Shown here: positions 18,362 to 27,728 of the stretch, piece by piece
Position numbering within the stretch: the first letter of the stretch is position 1
How the letters are laid out: each line of letters opens with the position of its first letter
Source: Klebsiella indica
Lineage (GTDB): Bacteria > Pseudomonadota > Gammaproteobacteria > Enterobacterales > Enterobacteriaceae
DNA length: 64,000 bases
Reading direction: 5' to 3'
Assembly: GCF_005860775.1 (NCBI RefSeq)
Contig: NZ_VCHQ01000018.1
Span: 81,499 to 145,498, forward strand
The notes under the pieces: model-generated
What the model was told of the DNA's origin: nothing
Databases searched by the model: none
What the model saw: only the letters and a program-made list of their open reading frames with translations
Position numbers and translations under genes: made by a program

Positions 18362-19870
18362 TCAGAATGAAACTCCACCAATCAAAAATGTACAGGAAAT
18401 CATGAGCAACAATATCATAAATTTCCAGTTGCTTTTTACCCATTGTCCGTAGCCAATATGTGCAGCCTGAGTGCAGGTCATCACCACAATCGACGTTGGC
18501 ATAATCATTTTCACTAATCCGAGAGCGATAAGATAAATATCAACCATAATTTCTTCTTTCACGCCTGCAAATACGGCCAGAGGCACCATAATTGGCATCG
18601 TAGCAGCAGCTAATCCCGTGGAGCTAGGAATGAATGAAGCGATGACCAGGTAAAAAAGCAGACATACCACAACAAAGACAATTGGGTGCAGGCTACTGAG
18701 CGTAACTTCACCAAAGTGCAAAATCGTCGGTGTAATAGATCCATCATTCATAATAACCTGAATACCCCGCGCCAGAGGTACGATAAAGGCCGTGGATACC
18801 AGAGTCGCTGCACCTTTAATGATCACATCAATAATCTTATCGATATTCATCCTCATTATATACCCGGAGATAATCGTAGATATGATTAACATCGCATTAA
18901 TTTCATTAAAAAACCATTGACCAAGAGGCACCATATCTTTGCCAAGAAGAGTTCCCAACCAGGGAATATTCACTAACCACGCGGTAAAGGTTTCAAAAAA
19001 CGTCCAGTTCGGGTTTAAAGAGGACCATGGAATCAAAGAAACAATCATAATACTGAAGGTCGCGCAAAAGATTGTCAGAACTTTTTTTTGTGCATTCGTC
19101 AAAGATGTCTCAGTATTCTCTGCCAAAGGAAACTCTTTCAGATCCTGTTCCCGACGAAAATGCTGTGGAGATTTATGCGGCTCCTTTTTGACCTTGTCCG
19201 CATAGCGGCAAATATATATAGAAACCACGCCAATAAAAACAATAAACATTAACATTCGCATGATAATGCCATTACCTGGACTAATTCCAGCGATACTGGA
19301 AGCAATTCCCACAGCAAATGGATTGACAATCGATGCCAGACAGCCAGCCTGGGTTCCCAGGACAACAATCATTACAGCAACCATCGTATCCAATCCTAAT
19401 GCCAGCACAATGGGAAGGAACATCATTAAGTATACAAAACCTTCTTCATACGCCCCCTGAACGGTACCAAAGATCCCCATTACCAGCACGAGTAGTGAAA
19501 TCAAAACGTGGTAATTCTGCTGGTTCTTAATTGCGATTCGTTTAAGGGCTATTTTTATTGCCCCTGATTCATCCATCATTTCCAGAAAACTGCCGAACAG
19601 CATGATATTTAATGAAATAGCTATAGCACCTGTCACTGATTGGTTGCCGATCATACCAATAATCGGTGCCATAAAAATATTCCATAACCCCTGAGGATTT
19701 GCGACCGATTGTGTATAAGTTCCGGATATTGCACGACCAGCCTCATCTAACTGATATTTTCCGCCTGGGATAAACCAGGTTAATATGGCAACAATAGCAA
19801 TAATAAAGAAAATGATGACATAAGCATTGGGCGATTTTAATTTTTTTTCGGTTTCATCTATTGCAGACAT
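18362..19870 (-). CDS. YfcC/ArcD-type basic amino acid antiporter
   Basis: A 502-residue membrane protein with roughly 12-13 helices of the DcuC-like YfcC family, to which arginine/ornithine antiporters of arginine-deiminase operons belong. Signs include the opening SPNAYVIIFFIIAIVAILTWFIPGG-type segment with GGKYQ, the NIMLFGSFLEMMDESGA segment, ASIVNPFAVGIASS and the C-terminal SFIPSSTGLAAATMPIMVPL. ATG 19870 is preferred (AAGGA about 8 nt upstream) over an in-frame ATG at 19951. In this setting it would exchange the external guanidino amino acid for the decarbamoylated product. It lies 23 bp upstream of the deiminase gene, in one operon. Confidence 0.85.
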   Translation of the reverse strand: MSAIDETEKKLKSPNAYVIIFFIIAIVAILTWFIPGGKYQLDEAGRAISGTYTQSVANPQGLWNIFMAPIIGMIGNQSVTGAIAISLNIMLFGSFLEMMDESGAIKIALKRIAIKNQQNYHVLISLLVLVMGIFGTVQGAYEEGFVYLMMFLPIVLALGLDTMVAVMIVVLGTQAGCLASIVNPFAVGIASSIAGISPGNGIIMRMLMFIVFIGVVSIYICRYADKVKKEPHKSPQHFRREQDLKEFPLAENTETSLTNAQKKVLTIFCATFSIMIVSLIPWSSLNPNWTFFETFTAWLVNIPWLGTLLGKDMVPLGQWFFNEINAMLIISTIISGYIMRMNIDKIIDVIIKGAATLVSTAFIVPLARGIQVIMNDGSITPTILHFGEVTLSSLHPIVFVVVCLLFYLVIASFIPSSTGLAAATMPIMVPLAVFAGVKEEIMVDIYLIALGLVKMIMPTSIVVMTCTQAAHIGYGQWVKSNWKFMILLLMISCTFLIGGVSF

Positions 19871-20022
19871 ACAATGATTCCTTATTATTATAGCCAGCAA
19901 TTTTGCTTTCATAGCATGAATAATCGCTGGCTGTAAGGTTACCGTGAACATTATTTATAAAAAAGTCATACACGGAAAATCATTCAGATTGCGAAGAAAA
20001 TTCCCGAACAATAATCGTGTAA

Positions 20023-20964
20023 CTACAACGCAACAGCTGCGAGGATACCTTTGATGGAATGCATACGATTCTCACCCTGATCCCACACGACGGATTGTTC
20101 GCACTCCATAACTTCGTCGGTAACATCGATACCTCGATATGCCGGCAGGCAGTGCATAAAAATAGCATCCGATTTTGCTTTTCTCATCGCCTCCATGGTG
20201 ACCTGATACGGCTGGAATGCTTTCTTCAACGCTTCAATCTCATCAGGTGCTTGTCCCATACTGTAATGTGACATGCCGTAGACAATATCTGCATCCTTCA
20301 ACGCAGCGTCAAAATCATCTGTAAAGACAATATTGGCCCCGCTTACCGCTGCACGTTTGCGGGTCTCTTCGAGGATATTTGCGTCTGGGTGTAAACTCGC
20401 CGGACAGGCGATAGACATGTCAATTCCCAGCGTGGCACAGGCTATCATCGTAGTGTAACAAACGTTATAGAGATTACCGGCATAACAAAGTTTCAATCCA
20501 GGGTAATCGCGCTTTTTCTCTTTAATCGTCATCAGATCGGCAATACCCTGTGTCGGATGGGCCATCGTTGTCAGACCATTGATAACAGGGGTATCCATCC
20601 ATTGAGCATATTGTTCTACAATTTCATGACCGAAAGTACGAATGAACAAGCCATCATAGTAACGGTCAAACATGCGTGCTGTATCTTTCAGCGGTTCACC
20701 ACGTCCGCTTTGAAGTTCATCTGGACGTAAATAAACTGCCGTTATTCCCAAGTCTGCTGCCGCCCGCTGAAAGGCATTCCGCGTTCGCGTTGAGTTCTTC
20801 TCAAATAATGCAGCCCACACCTGCCCTTTTAGATACTCATGCGGCTCACGAGCTACCCATTTGCGCTTAAACTCAAGCGACAGATCTACTACAAATTCAA
20901 TTTCCTCACGCTGCATATCCTTAAATGCCAAATAATCTTTACCTCTTAATTTATTTCTCATCAT
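20023..20964 (-). CDS. Ornithine-carbamoyltransferase-like transcarbamylase
   Basis: A 313-residue carbamoyltransferase. The carbamoyl-phosphate loop is present as FEKNSTRTRNAFQRAA, with the second half changed from the usual STRTRxSFE. Also present are HPTQGIADLMTI, the conserved HCLPAYRG motif and the C-terminal DQGENRMHSIKGILAAV typical of the ornithine enzyme. The ornithine-recognition SMG loop reads GMSHYSMGQAPDE, longer and different from the usual DVWxSMGxE. In the catabolic direction it would split a ureido compound with phosphate to carbamoyl phosphate for the kinase at 15536. First gene of the minus-strand operon (AGGAT before the ATG). The altered loops mean the amine partner may not be ornithine. 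Confidence 0.88.
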   Translation of the reverse strand: MMRNKLRGKDYLAFKDMQREEIEFVVDLSLEFKRKWVAREPHEYLKGQVWAALFEKNSTRTRNAFQRAAADLGITAVYLRPDELQSGRGEPLKDTARMFDRYYDGLFIRTFGHEIVEQYAQWMDTPVINGLTTMAHPTQGIADLMTIKEKKRDYPGLKLCYAGNLYNVCYTTMIACATLGIDMSIACPASLHPDANILEETRKRAAVSGANIVFTDDFDAALKDADIVYGMSHYSMGQAPDEIEALKKAFQPYQVTMEAMRKAKSDAIFMHCLPAYRGIDVTDEVMECEQSVVWDQGENRMHSIKGILAAVAL

Positions 20965-21269
20965 CTATCCTGCCTATATGTCAGTTTTGGGTTATTGCAT
21001 TACCGTATAAGCGCCTTCAGGGCTACCATAGATGATCCCCTGCTGGATTGGCAATTGGCAATAAGTACGTTTTTGGCGGGGATAAATCAGACTTATATAC
21101 AATTTATCAACCAGACATACCACGGTAATATTATGCCCTTCAGCCTGGATATAATTTATAATAGATTATTAGGTTTCCGGTAAATTCAGATTGTCAACGA
21201 GTAGCTCTCCATTTTCACATGGGAAAATAAGTAAAATCAGATAAACCAAGAATATACTGTATCGGTCTG
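20965..21269. other. Upstream region of the transcarbamylase operon
   Basis: About 300 bp of AT-rich DNA between the operon start and the IS3 relic. It should hold the operon promoter and PucR-protein site, but I could not identify them with confidence. Confidence 0.4.
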
Positions 21270-22172
21270 AATTTATTCAGCTCCATATTCTTCCATTCAT
21301 GATTAGGGAGCCATTTTCACTGAGCGTCGCATTCCTGTAGCTTATTCAGTGAATAAAACAGATGGTGCCTCAACCAGTTATAACAGGCTGTGCGGTTATA
21401 GCGTTCAATATAAGCATTCTACTATGGTTTTCCCGACTGAATAAACTGAATAAAATTGAGGATAACATTTTGTCGTTCAGTCCACATTATCAGTGTGTTA
21501 TCTGAGCATTCCGATCCGTTGTCGCAACGAATTGATGTAAGTTTTATTTTTTATTCAATCAGTTGCATCATAATTCTGGCTACCCGGCTGAATAAAAGAG
21601 AAAATCAACATCTGTTGCCAGTGCTTCCCGATTGAAATCGTCTATAATACTCAACAGCCGAACTGAGTGGCCATCTGATAACTGGTGGTGCATAAAGTCC
21701 ATTGACCAGCTCTTGTTACTACCATCAAGGACACTCCGTTGGTTCAGGCTTTTCATATTTCAGCCGTTTTTTGAGTTTTATCTGCATATTCAGCGATAGT
21801 TTGCTGTAAATATGGTAAATTCTTTTATAGTTCCAGATAAAACCTTTCACATTACGAGATACAGATAACACAGACCAAGCTCCAGTTACGCTGACTGTCT
21901 GTGATGCGTATCAGCCAGTTAGCAATCAGCTAATTTTCCTGGCTCAGTAAACATCTATACCGGTCGCTGACGATAAAAATCTGACTGCCCAAACTGATAC
22001 TGCTCCCCGGTACACTATCGTATGCTGTGCATCCGCTTCCTGACTGATCGCTATTTGCAAAATAGGCGCTACTTATACCATGTTGATGGCACATCTCCGG
22101 AACAGCTATTCCAGCTTCAGTCTGTTTAAGGACAGCAATGCTCTGACTGTCAGTGAAGCGTGAACGCTTCAT
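21270..22172 (-). mobile_element. Decayed IS3-family insertion sequence
   Basis: At 22172 an orfA start is still readable (MKRSRFTDSQSIAVLKQTEA, then GIAVPEMCHQHGISSAYF), typical of IS407-group IS3 elements; it degenerates after about 40 residues. Further along, the minus strand keeps pieces of the orfB integrase core: a DDE-type RCDNGSE near 21520 and, near 21380-21440, SGKP followed by stop codons and NAYIERYNRT, then WLRHHLFYSLNKLQE. Several stop codons and frame breaks interrupt it, so it is inactive. It borders the AT-rich cluster and may be a trace of how that cluster arrived. Exact ends were not determined. Confidence 0.72.
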
Positions 22173-22175
22173 CGA

Positions 22176-23028
22176 AATTCCCCTGTATTCAGGTTAGGAG
22201 AGAATTCAACTTATACCTGCATTGGGTTTTCTGGAGGGATGACCAAAGCTGGTTATCCTTATCGACATGACAAGAAAGTGAGGGAACGCATAGAAAGATC
22301 GCAATACGAATAAGAATTTACCGAAACACGAACCGTATTATCATTTCGCCTCGCACCCCAATAACGCCAGTATCGACTGGTCATCATCATTAACCAATAG
22401 TGCAATACGAATTTTGATGCCGAAGAAGAAAAAGTGATTTGGGTCACATTAATCACTCTTCCCTGAAATATGACTTTGTATCACCTTCCCGTCTGAGGCG
22501 AAGAAATGATACGGATGTCGATACCACGCAATAGGCCCCGTTGCTTTCCCCTCCAGAAAATGAATAAGAAAAATTCCGCCAGCGGAAAGTTGATGTATTT
22601 TATGCCAATTAATCAAATACTCTGCTAATTGAGATACGAGCAGTATTGACCATTACCGCATGAGCTTTCGCTTCAGACATCAGAAACGTGACCGGTGAAC
22701 ACCAACGACCAGAATGATCATTTTGCCCTCTCCCTCCGCTAAATTGCTTTTTTTGATAAAAATAAACCCAGAAAGTTGCTATGTTTTTTTTGCAGTACAT
22801 ATAACCCTAATATTATGCAAGCATTCCTTGTTTGCCCGGTAGCCACTGCCGGGCTTTTTTTATCGTATATTGTCCAGATGATTGATAAATTGACAAATTG
22901 ATGAACGACTTTTTCTGGTAAAAATAATTGTCACAATTGCAATATCTTGACACACAGGATTCTGTAAGCATGCCGTGAATCCATAAGCAGAAAGTAGTGG
23001 TTATCTAAATCAATAAAAGGTACAAACA
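22176..23028. other. AT-rich gap before the OmpD-like porin
   Basis: About 850 bp without a supportable gene. It contains a terminator at 22834-22860 and the porin promoter region. A TTGACA -35-like hexamer occurs at 22947-22952, but no good -10 box follows at the right distance. The terminator has no visible gene in front of it on the plus strand, so a small RNA or a lost gene upstream is possible. Confidence 0.4.
22834..22860 (+). terminator. Strong rho-independent terminator without an obvious upstream gene
   Basis: GCCCGGTA pairs with TGCCGGGC (one G-T pair) around a 5-nt loop, followed by seven or more T residues. No intact coding gene on the plus strand ends just before it. Confidence 0.7.
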
Positions 23029-24117
23029 ATGGATATTAAAAAAATAGCCGTAGTTATTACTGGGCTTATTATGTCTGGTTCCGCCGTCTCTGCTGAAGTA
23101 TATAACCAAAACGGAAATAAACTGGACTTTTACGGAAAGGTAAAAGCGCAGCACTATTTCTCGGATGATAAAAACCAGGATGGTGATCAGACCTATGTTC
23201 GTATCGGCATTAAAGGTGAAACCCAGATCAACGATCTCATGACCGGGTATGCCCAATGGGAATACCAGTTCCAGGGTAACAATGATGAAGGGACCGGGGC
23301 AACCGGCGGGGATAAAACCCGTATGGCTTTTGCCGGGTTGAATTTCTCTGAGTTTGGTTCTGTGGACTATGGTCGTAATTATGGTGTCGCGTATGATATT
23401 AGCAGCTGGACGGATATGCTGCCGGAGTTCGGCGCTGATACCTCGACGCAAACAGACGTCTTTATGACTGGCCGTGCTACCGGGGTTGCCACCTATCGAA
23501 ACAGGGACTTTTTTGGCCTGGTGGATGGGCTTAACTTCGCTTTGCAATATCAGGGCAAAGCGGACGACAGCGATCGTTCTGTCCAGAAACAACATGGCGA
23601 TGGTTTTGGTATTTCTGCTTCGTATGAGTATGCCGGGATTAGTGCCGGTGCATCTTATACCGCTTCAGACAGAAGTAATGAACAGGTCGAAAAAGGGAAA
23701 ACGTCCGCCTTATACGCTTCCGGGGATAAAGCGGAGTTGTGGAACGTCGGTTTGAAATATGATGCTAATAATATTTACCTGGCTGCCACCTATGCTGAAA
23801 CCAGGAACATGACCAGTTTTGGTGATGATTATATTGCTGAGAAGACACAAAACTATGAAGTCGTCGCACAATATCAGTTCGATTTTGGCCTCCGTCCGTC
23901 AATTGCGTATTTGAAATCTAAAGGCAAAGATTTCAGGAGTTATGGCGACCAGGACTTAGTTGAATATGTGGATGTTGGCACCTATTATTACTTCAACAAA
24001 AATATGTCGGCATATGTTGATTATAAAATCAACCTGCTTGACGATAACAACTTCACCAGAACAGCCAACATCAGCACCGATAATATTGTTGGCGTAGGCT
24101 TAACATATCTGTTTTAA
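23029..24117 (+). CDS. OmpD/NmpC-type outer-membrane porin
   Basis: A 362-residue general porin. Signal peptide ([20 protein letters not shown], cut before AEVYNQNG), [49 protein letters not shown], the loop-3 [35 protein letters not shown] and the terminal aromatic residue (GVGLTYLF) all match the OmpD/NmpC/OmpC group. The loop-3 QTDVFMTGR variant is nearest to OmpD/NmpC. The ribosome binding site is AAAGG before ATG. It is closer to mainstream enteric porins than the porin at 1722. A perfect hairpin terminator follows. Confidence 0.93.
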   Translation: MDIKKIAVVITGLIMSGSAVSAEVYNQNGNKLDFYGKVKAQHYFSDDKNQDGDQTYVRIGIKGETQINDLMTGYAQWEYQFQGNNDEGTGATGGDKTRMAFAGLNFSEFGSVDYGRNYGVAYDISSWTDMLPEFGADTSTQTDVFMTGRATGVATYRNRDFFGLVDGLNFALQYQGKADDSDRSVQKQHGDGFGISASYEYAGISAGASYTASDRSNEQVEKGKTSALYASGDKAELWNVGLKYDANNIYLAATYAETRNMTSFGDDYIAEKTQNYEVVAQYQFDFGLRPSIAYLKSKGKDFRSYGDQDLVEYVDVGTYYYFNKNMSAYVDYKINLLDDNNFTRTANISTDNIVGVGLTYLF

Positions 24118-24132
24118 ACTAAGCTAATCGGA

Positions 24133-24160
24133 TTGCCAGTTCCCGTGAACTGGCAATTTT
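24133..24160 (+). terminator. Rho-independent terminator of the OmpD-like porin gene
   Basis: A perfect 10-bp stem (TTGCCAGTTC and its complement) with a CCGT loop, followed by TTTT, 15 bp after the stop codon. Confidence 0.8.
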
Positions 24161-24169
24161 GGAGGCATA

Positions 24170-24556
24170 ATGGAAAATTACAGAGGAGAATGTTTTTGCG
24201 GGAGCGTTCATATCTCAATCAAACTCGGTTATCTGAACATATACTCCTGCTACTGCCATGAGTGCCAGAAACATACTGGCGGGGTATTTATGTTTGTTAA
24301 GGCAAAAAAACGCCCTGATGTGTATCCCGGTACGGAAAGTCTGAAATCATTTTACACAGCGTCTCATGGATATAGATTTTTCTGCGCCGAATGTGGCGGA
24401 TTACTATTCATTCAAGGGAATAACGAAGCTGATTTTTTAATTCCTGTCTCTGTTCTGGATTTCACCGCCGAACAAAAATGCCGCATGATGTTGATCGATG
24501 AGCTGCAGCATCATTTAAGACCAACATTCTTCCGTTTGTATGGCAGATTTTTGTGA
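24170..24556 (+). CDS. GFA-family (CENP-V/Gfa-like) zinc protein
   Basis: A 128-residue protein of the glutathione-dependent formaldehyde-activating (Gfa/CENP-V) fold. The zinc-binding cysteines are visible: CFCGSV (Cys8, Cys10), CYCHECQKHTGG (Cys27, Cys29, Cys32) and FCAECGG further on. Despite the family name many members have no proven activity on formaldehyde adducts. The start follows GGAGG. It begins only 10 bp after the porin terminator and stands alone. Function unknown beyond the fold. Confidence 0.85.
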   Translation: MENYRGECFCGSVHISIKLGYLNIYSCYCHECQKHTGGVFMFVKAKKRPDVYPGTESLKSFYTASHGYRFFCAECGGLLFIQGNNEADFLIPVSVLDFTAEQKCRMMLIDELQHHLRPTFFRLYGRFL

Positions 24557-24561
24557 TATCC

Positions 24562-24582
24562 CCGTCATACTTCAAGTTGTAT
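24562..24582 (+). repeat. Dispersed enteric repeat, copy 1
   Basis: A 21-bp segment with core GTCATACTTCAAGTTG. It matches the segment at 51809-51829 at 19 of 21 positions. Similar sequence is, to my knowledge, common between genes in enteric genomes. Confidence 0.5.
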
Positions 24583-24656
24583 CTGCGCGGACTTTGTTAC
24601 CAGGCTCATCCATAAGCCTTGCCCTGACGGGTCGCCGCGTGATTCGGCCAACGGAC

Positions 24657-27600
24657 TCATCCCTTGCGGGTTCCGCTCATCGGCTGCATCACCAGGCTCA
24701 TCGCCGCAGGCAGAACCGTCAGCGTGACCAGCGTCGCCACCAGCAACCCGCCGATAATGGCATACGCCATCGGCCCCCAGAAAACTTCCGTTGAAATCGG
24801 GATCATACCCAGTATCGCGGCACAGGCCGTGAGCAAGATTGGCCTGGCCCGGTGTTCTGCCGCAACGATAATCGCCGCCTCGTAGTCCATACCTTTGAGA
24901 ATATTGCTGTCCACTTCGCTGATCAGAATGACTGCGTTACGAATGATTATGCCTGCCAGCGCAATAATACCCAGTAATGCCACAAATCCCATCGGCGTAC
25001 CGGTCGGCAGCATCGCCAGCACAATGCCGATGAGCCCAAAGGGTGCCATCAGCAGGGCCAGCAGCATGCGTGAGAAACGCTGCAGCTGTATCATCAACAA
25101 TACCAGCATGACAAGCAGCGTCACCGGCAGCACGGCGTACACCGAATTGTTGCCTTTATTTGATTCCGCGACCGTACCCCCCTCCTCTATCTGATAACCT
25201 GGCGGCAGCGAGGCGCGTATCCGGTCGACGACCGGCTTCAGCTGTTGTGACACCGACTCCGCCCGCATCCCCGGCGCCAGATCGGTCTGTACGGTAATAT
25301 AGGGCAGCCGTTGACGCCGCCAGATAACCGGGTCATCCACTCCCCATACCAGCGTCGCCACCTGGCTGAGCGGAATTTTCTCTCCCCGGTCATTGGTCAG
25401 CAACATATCAGACAGCGTCGAGATATCCTGACGCGCCTTATTATTCCCCCGCAGCACGACATCGATCAGACGGTTACGGTCACGTACCGTGGTTACGGTG
25501 GTGCCCGACCAGACAGTATTGAGCATCTGCGAAATACTCTGCGACGAAACACCGGCTGCCCGGGCAGCCGTCTGGTTAACCTTGAGGGTGATAACCCGCT
25601 CCGGCTCACCCGCTGTGAGGTTTACCTCGCGCGTGAGCGGACTGTCGCCCAGGGCCGATGCCAGGGAATGGGCTATCGCCTGAACGCGCCCGTAATCCGG
25701 TCCGGTGATGCGGTATTTCACCGGCCAGCCAACCGGCGGGCCCAGTTCCAGCGGCGAAACGCGGCTAGTGATGTCGCTAAACTGCCGGGCCAGCAGATCT
25801 TCGAGCTGCTTACGGAGACGATCGCGGGCCCGGAGATTTTTCGCCACCACCACCAGTTGGGCCGTATTTTCATTATCCAGCAGAACATCCATCGGCAGAT
25901 AGAAACGTATTGCTCCGGAGCCGATGTAGCTGGAAAAATGGTCCACATTCGGGTTATGGATTAATGCCTGTTCCAGACGTGCGGTCTGTCGCCCGGTTTC
26001 CGTTTGCGAAGCGTTTGCCGGCAATGTCAGGCTGACCAGCAGTTCCGGCCTGTCAGACGTGGGGAAGAATTCCCCCTGCATAAAAGTGGTGCCATAGGCG
26101 GCCAGCGCCAGCAGGCCAATCGCCGTTCCGAGCGTCAATAGTCGGTGACGCAGCACGGCAAGCAGCAGGCGATGATATCCGCGCCGCAGCCTGCCCGGGC
26201 TGCCGTTTACATGGCGGTTGTTCAGTTTTTCCGGCAAGATCCAGACCCCGGTCAGCGGGGAGAACAGGATGGCGACTCCCCATGAACAGAGCAGTGCGAT
26301 CAGCATCACCGCGAAGAGGGTAAAACAGTATTCACCGGCGCTCGAAGCCGCAAAGCCGACCGGAATAAATCCGGCGATCATCACCAGCGTGCCGGTGAGC
26401 ATCGGAAAAGCGGTGGTTTCAAAAGCGTACGTCGCCGCCTTCCACCGGGAGTCTCCGGCTTCCAGGCGAGAAACCATCGTTTCCACGGTAATCATCGCAT
26501 CATCGACCAGTAATCCCAGCGCGATAATCAGTGCCCCCAGTGAAATACGCTGCAGGCCAATACCCGCGAACATCATGCAGGTAAAGGTCATGGCCAGCAC
26601 CAGTGGTATGGCGGCGGCCACCACCAGACCCGCCCGCATACCCAGTGAGACAAACGACACGGCCAGCACAATAATGATCGCCTCAATCAGCACCCTGACG
26701 AATCCGCTGACCGCCTGCGCGACCACGGCGGACTGGTCCGCCACTTTCACCATCTCAATACCGTGCGGCAACTGCTGGCCGATCGCGCCCATACGCTCAT
26801 TGAGGGCGCGGCCAAAGTCGGTCATATTACCGGTCGCGGCCATGGAGATCGCCAGCCCGATAGCTGGCTCGCCGTTTACCCGGAAGAGCGGCGTCGGCGG
26901 CTCCGCCGGTTCGCGCCGGATAGTGGCAATGTCGGTTAGCGGAATATAGCGCCCATTGATATGCAGCGTCACCGCGCGCAGGCTCTCCTCCGAAGTCAGC
27001 GCGCCGCTGACCCGCAGAGCCACATTCTCTCTGTCGGTACGCAGAATACCGGACGGCACAACATCGTTTTGTTCCTTCAGCGCGTCACTGACCTGCTGAA
27101 GATCAAGTCCCATACCGGCAAGTTTGCGCGGAGAAAAGGCAATGACCATCTGCTCTTCCTGCACGCCGATAAGCGTGATTTTGCCGATGTCCGGCAACGA
27201 CATCAGACTGCGGCGGATATCCTCAACATGGTCGCGTAGTTCACGGGAAGTAAACCCCTCAGCGGTGAAACCGTAAATGGTACCGTAGGTATCATCAAAT
27301 TCATCATTCACGGCAGGCCCCTGCACGCCAGAGGGCAGCGAGGATGCAATATCCTGCATTTTTTTACGCACCTGATACCAGATCCCGGCCACCTGACCGG
27401 GCGGGGTATCGTCACGCAGATTGACAAAAATTACCGACTGACCGGCGTGCGTGTCACTCTCCACATAATCCAGATAGGGGATTTCCTGCAGTTTTTTCTC
27501 CAGCGTATCGGTTACCAGATTAACCGTATCCTGGATGTTAGCGCCGGGCCATTGCGCCGATACCACCGCGGTTTTAATGGTAAAGGCAGGGTCTTCATTA

Positions 27601-27728
27601 CGCGGTAATTGTTCATAACTCATGATGCCGGTGGCCATCACCAGCAGCATAAAGAAAGTCATAAGCTGCTGATGGTTCAGCGCCCAGGCCGACAGATTGA
27701 AGGCGTGCTTCAGGGATCCCTGGCTCAT
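24657..27728 (-). CDS. RND-family efflux pump inner-membrane transporter
   Basis: A 1023-residue resistance-nodulation-division permease with 12 membrane helices and two large periplasmic loops, working as a proton-driven trimer. Seen: first helix LMTFFMLLVMATGIM, early loop EQLPRNEDPAF (the P-R-x-E-D-P motif of RND pumps), the TM4 proton-relay aspartates in LGLLVDDAMITVE, and the second half ending in MPISTEVFWGPMAYAIIGGLL. It belongs to the HAE-like drug/lipophile branch, not the metal-exporting CusA branch, since the PRxEDP form is of that type and no methionine relay is evident. The gene overlaps the adaptor gene by 4 bp (ATGA). No outer-membrane TolC-type gene is present nearby. Confidence 0.92.
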   Translation of the reverse strand: MSQGSLKHAFNLSAWALNHQQLMTFFMLLVMATGIMSYEQLPRNEDPAFTIKTAVVSAQWPGANIQDTVNLVTDTLEKKLQEIPYLDYVESDTHAGQSVIFVNLRDDTPPGQVAGIWYQVRKKMQDIASSLPSGVQGPAVNDEFDDTYGTIYGFTAEGFTSRELRDHVEDIRRSLMSLPDIGKITLIGVQEEQMVIAFSPRKLAGMGLDLQQVSDALKEQNDVVPSGILRTDRENVALRVSGALTSEESLRAVTLHINGRYIPLTDIATIRREPAEPPTPLFRVNGEPAIGLAISMAATGNMTDFGRALNERMGAIGQQLPHGIEMVKVADQSAVVAQAVSGFVRVLIEAIIIVLAVSFVSLGMRAGLVVAAAIPLVLAMTFTCMMFAGIGLQRISLGALIIALGLLVDDAMITVETMVSRLEAGDSRWKAATYAFETTAFPMLTGTLVMIAGFIPVGFAASSAGEYCFTLFAVMLIALLCSWGVAILFSPLTGVWILPEKLNNRHVNGSPGRLRRGYHRLLLAVLRHRLLTLGTAIGLLALAAYGTTFMQGEFFPTSDRPELLVSLTLPANASQTETGRQTARLEQALIHNPNVDHFSSYIGSGAIRFYLPMDVLLDNENTAQLVVVAKNLRARDRLRKQLEDLLARQFSDITSRVSPLELGPPVGWPVKYRITGPDYGRVQAIAHSLASALGDSPLTREVNLTAGEPERVITLKVNQTAARAAGVSSQSISQMLNTVWSGTTVTTVRDRNRLIDVVLRGNNKARQDISTLSDMLLTNDRGEKIPLSQVATLVWGVDDPVIWRRQRLPYITVQTDLAPGMRAESVSQQLKPVVDRIRASLPPGYQIEEGGTVAESNKGNNSVYAVLPVTLLVMLVLLMIQLQRFSRMLLALLMAPFGLIGIVLAMLPTGTPMGFVALLGIIALAGIIIRNAVILISEVDSNILKGMDYEAAIIVAAEHRARPILLTACAAILGMIPISTEVFWGPMAYAIIGGLLVATLVTLTVLPAAMSLVMQPMSGTRKG

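Noticed and set aside
25311..25964. Long plus-strand open frame (about 217 codons) inside the RND pump gene
   Set aside because: It lies antisense to a well-conserved pump coding region with high GC, where shadow frames are expected; no ribosome binding site or recognisable product.
24657..27728. Heavy-metal RND pump (CusA type)
   Set aside because: The PRNEDPAF loop and the TM4 pattern fit the drug/lipophile branch, and the neighbours lack metal-binding chaperones or a CusC/CusF gene.
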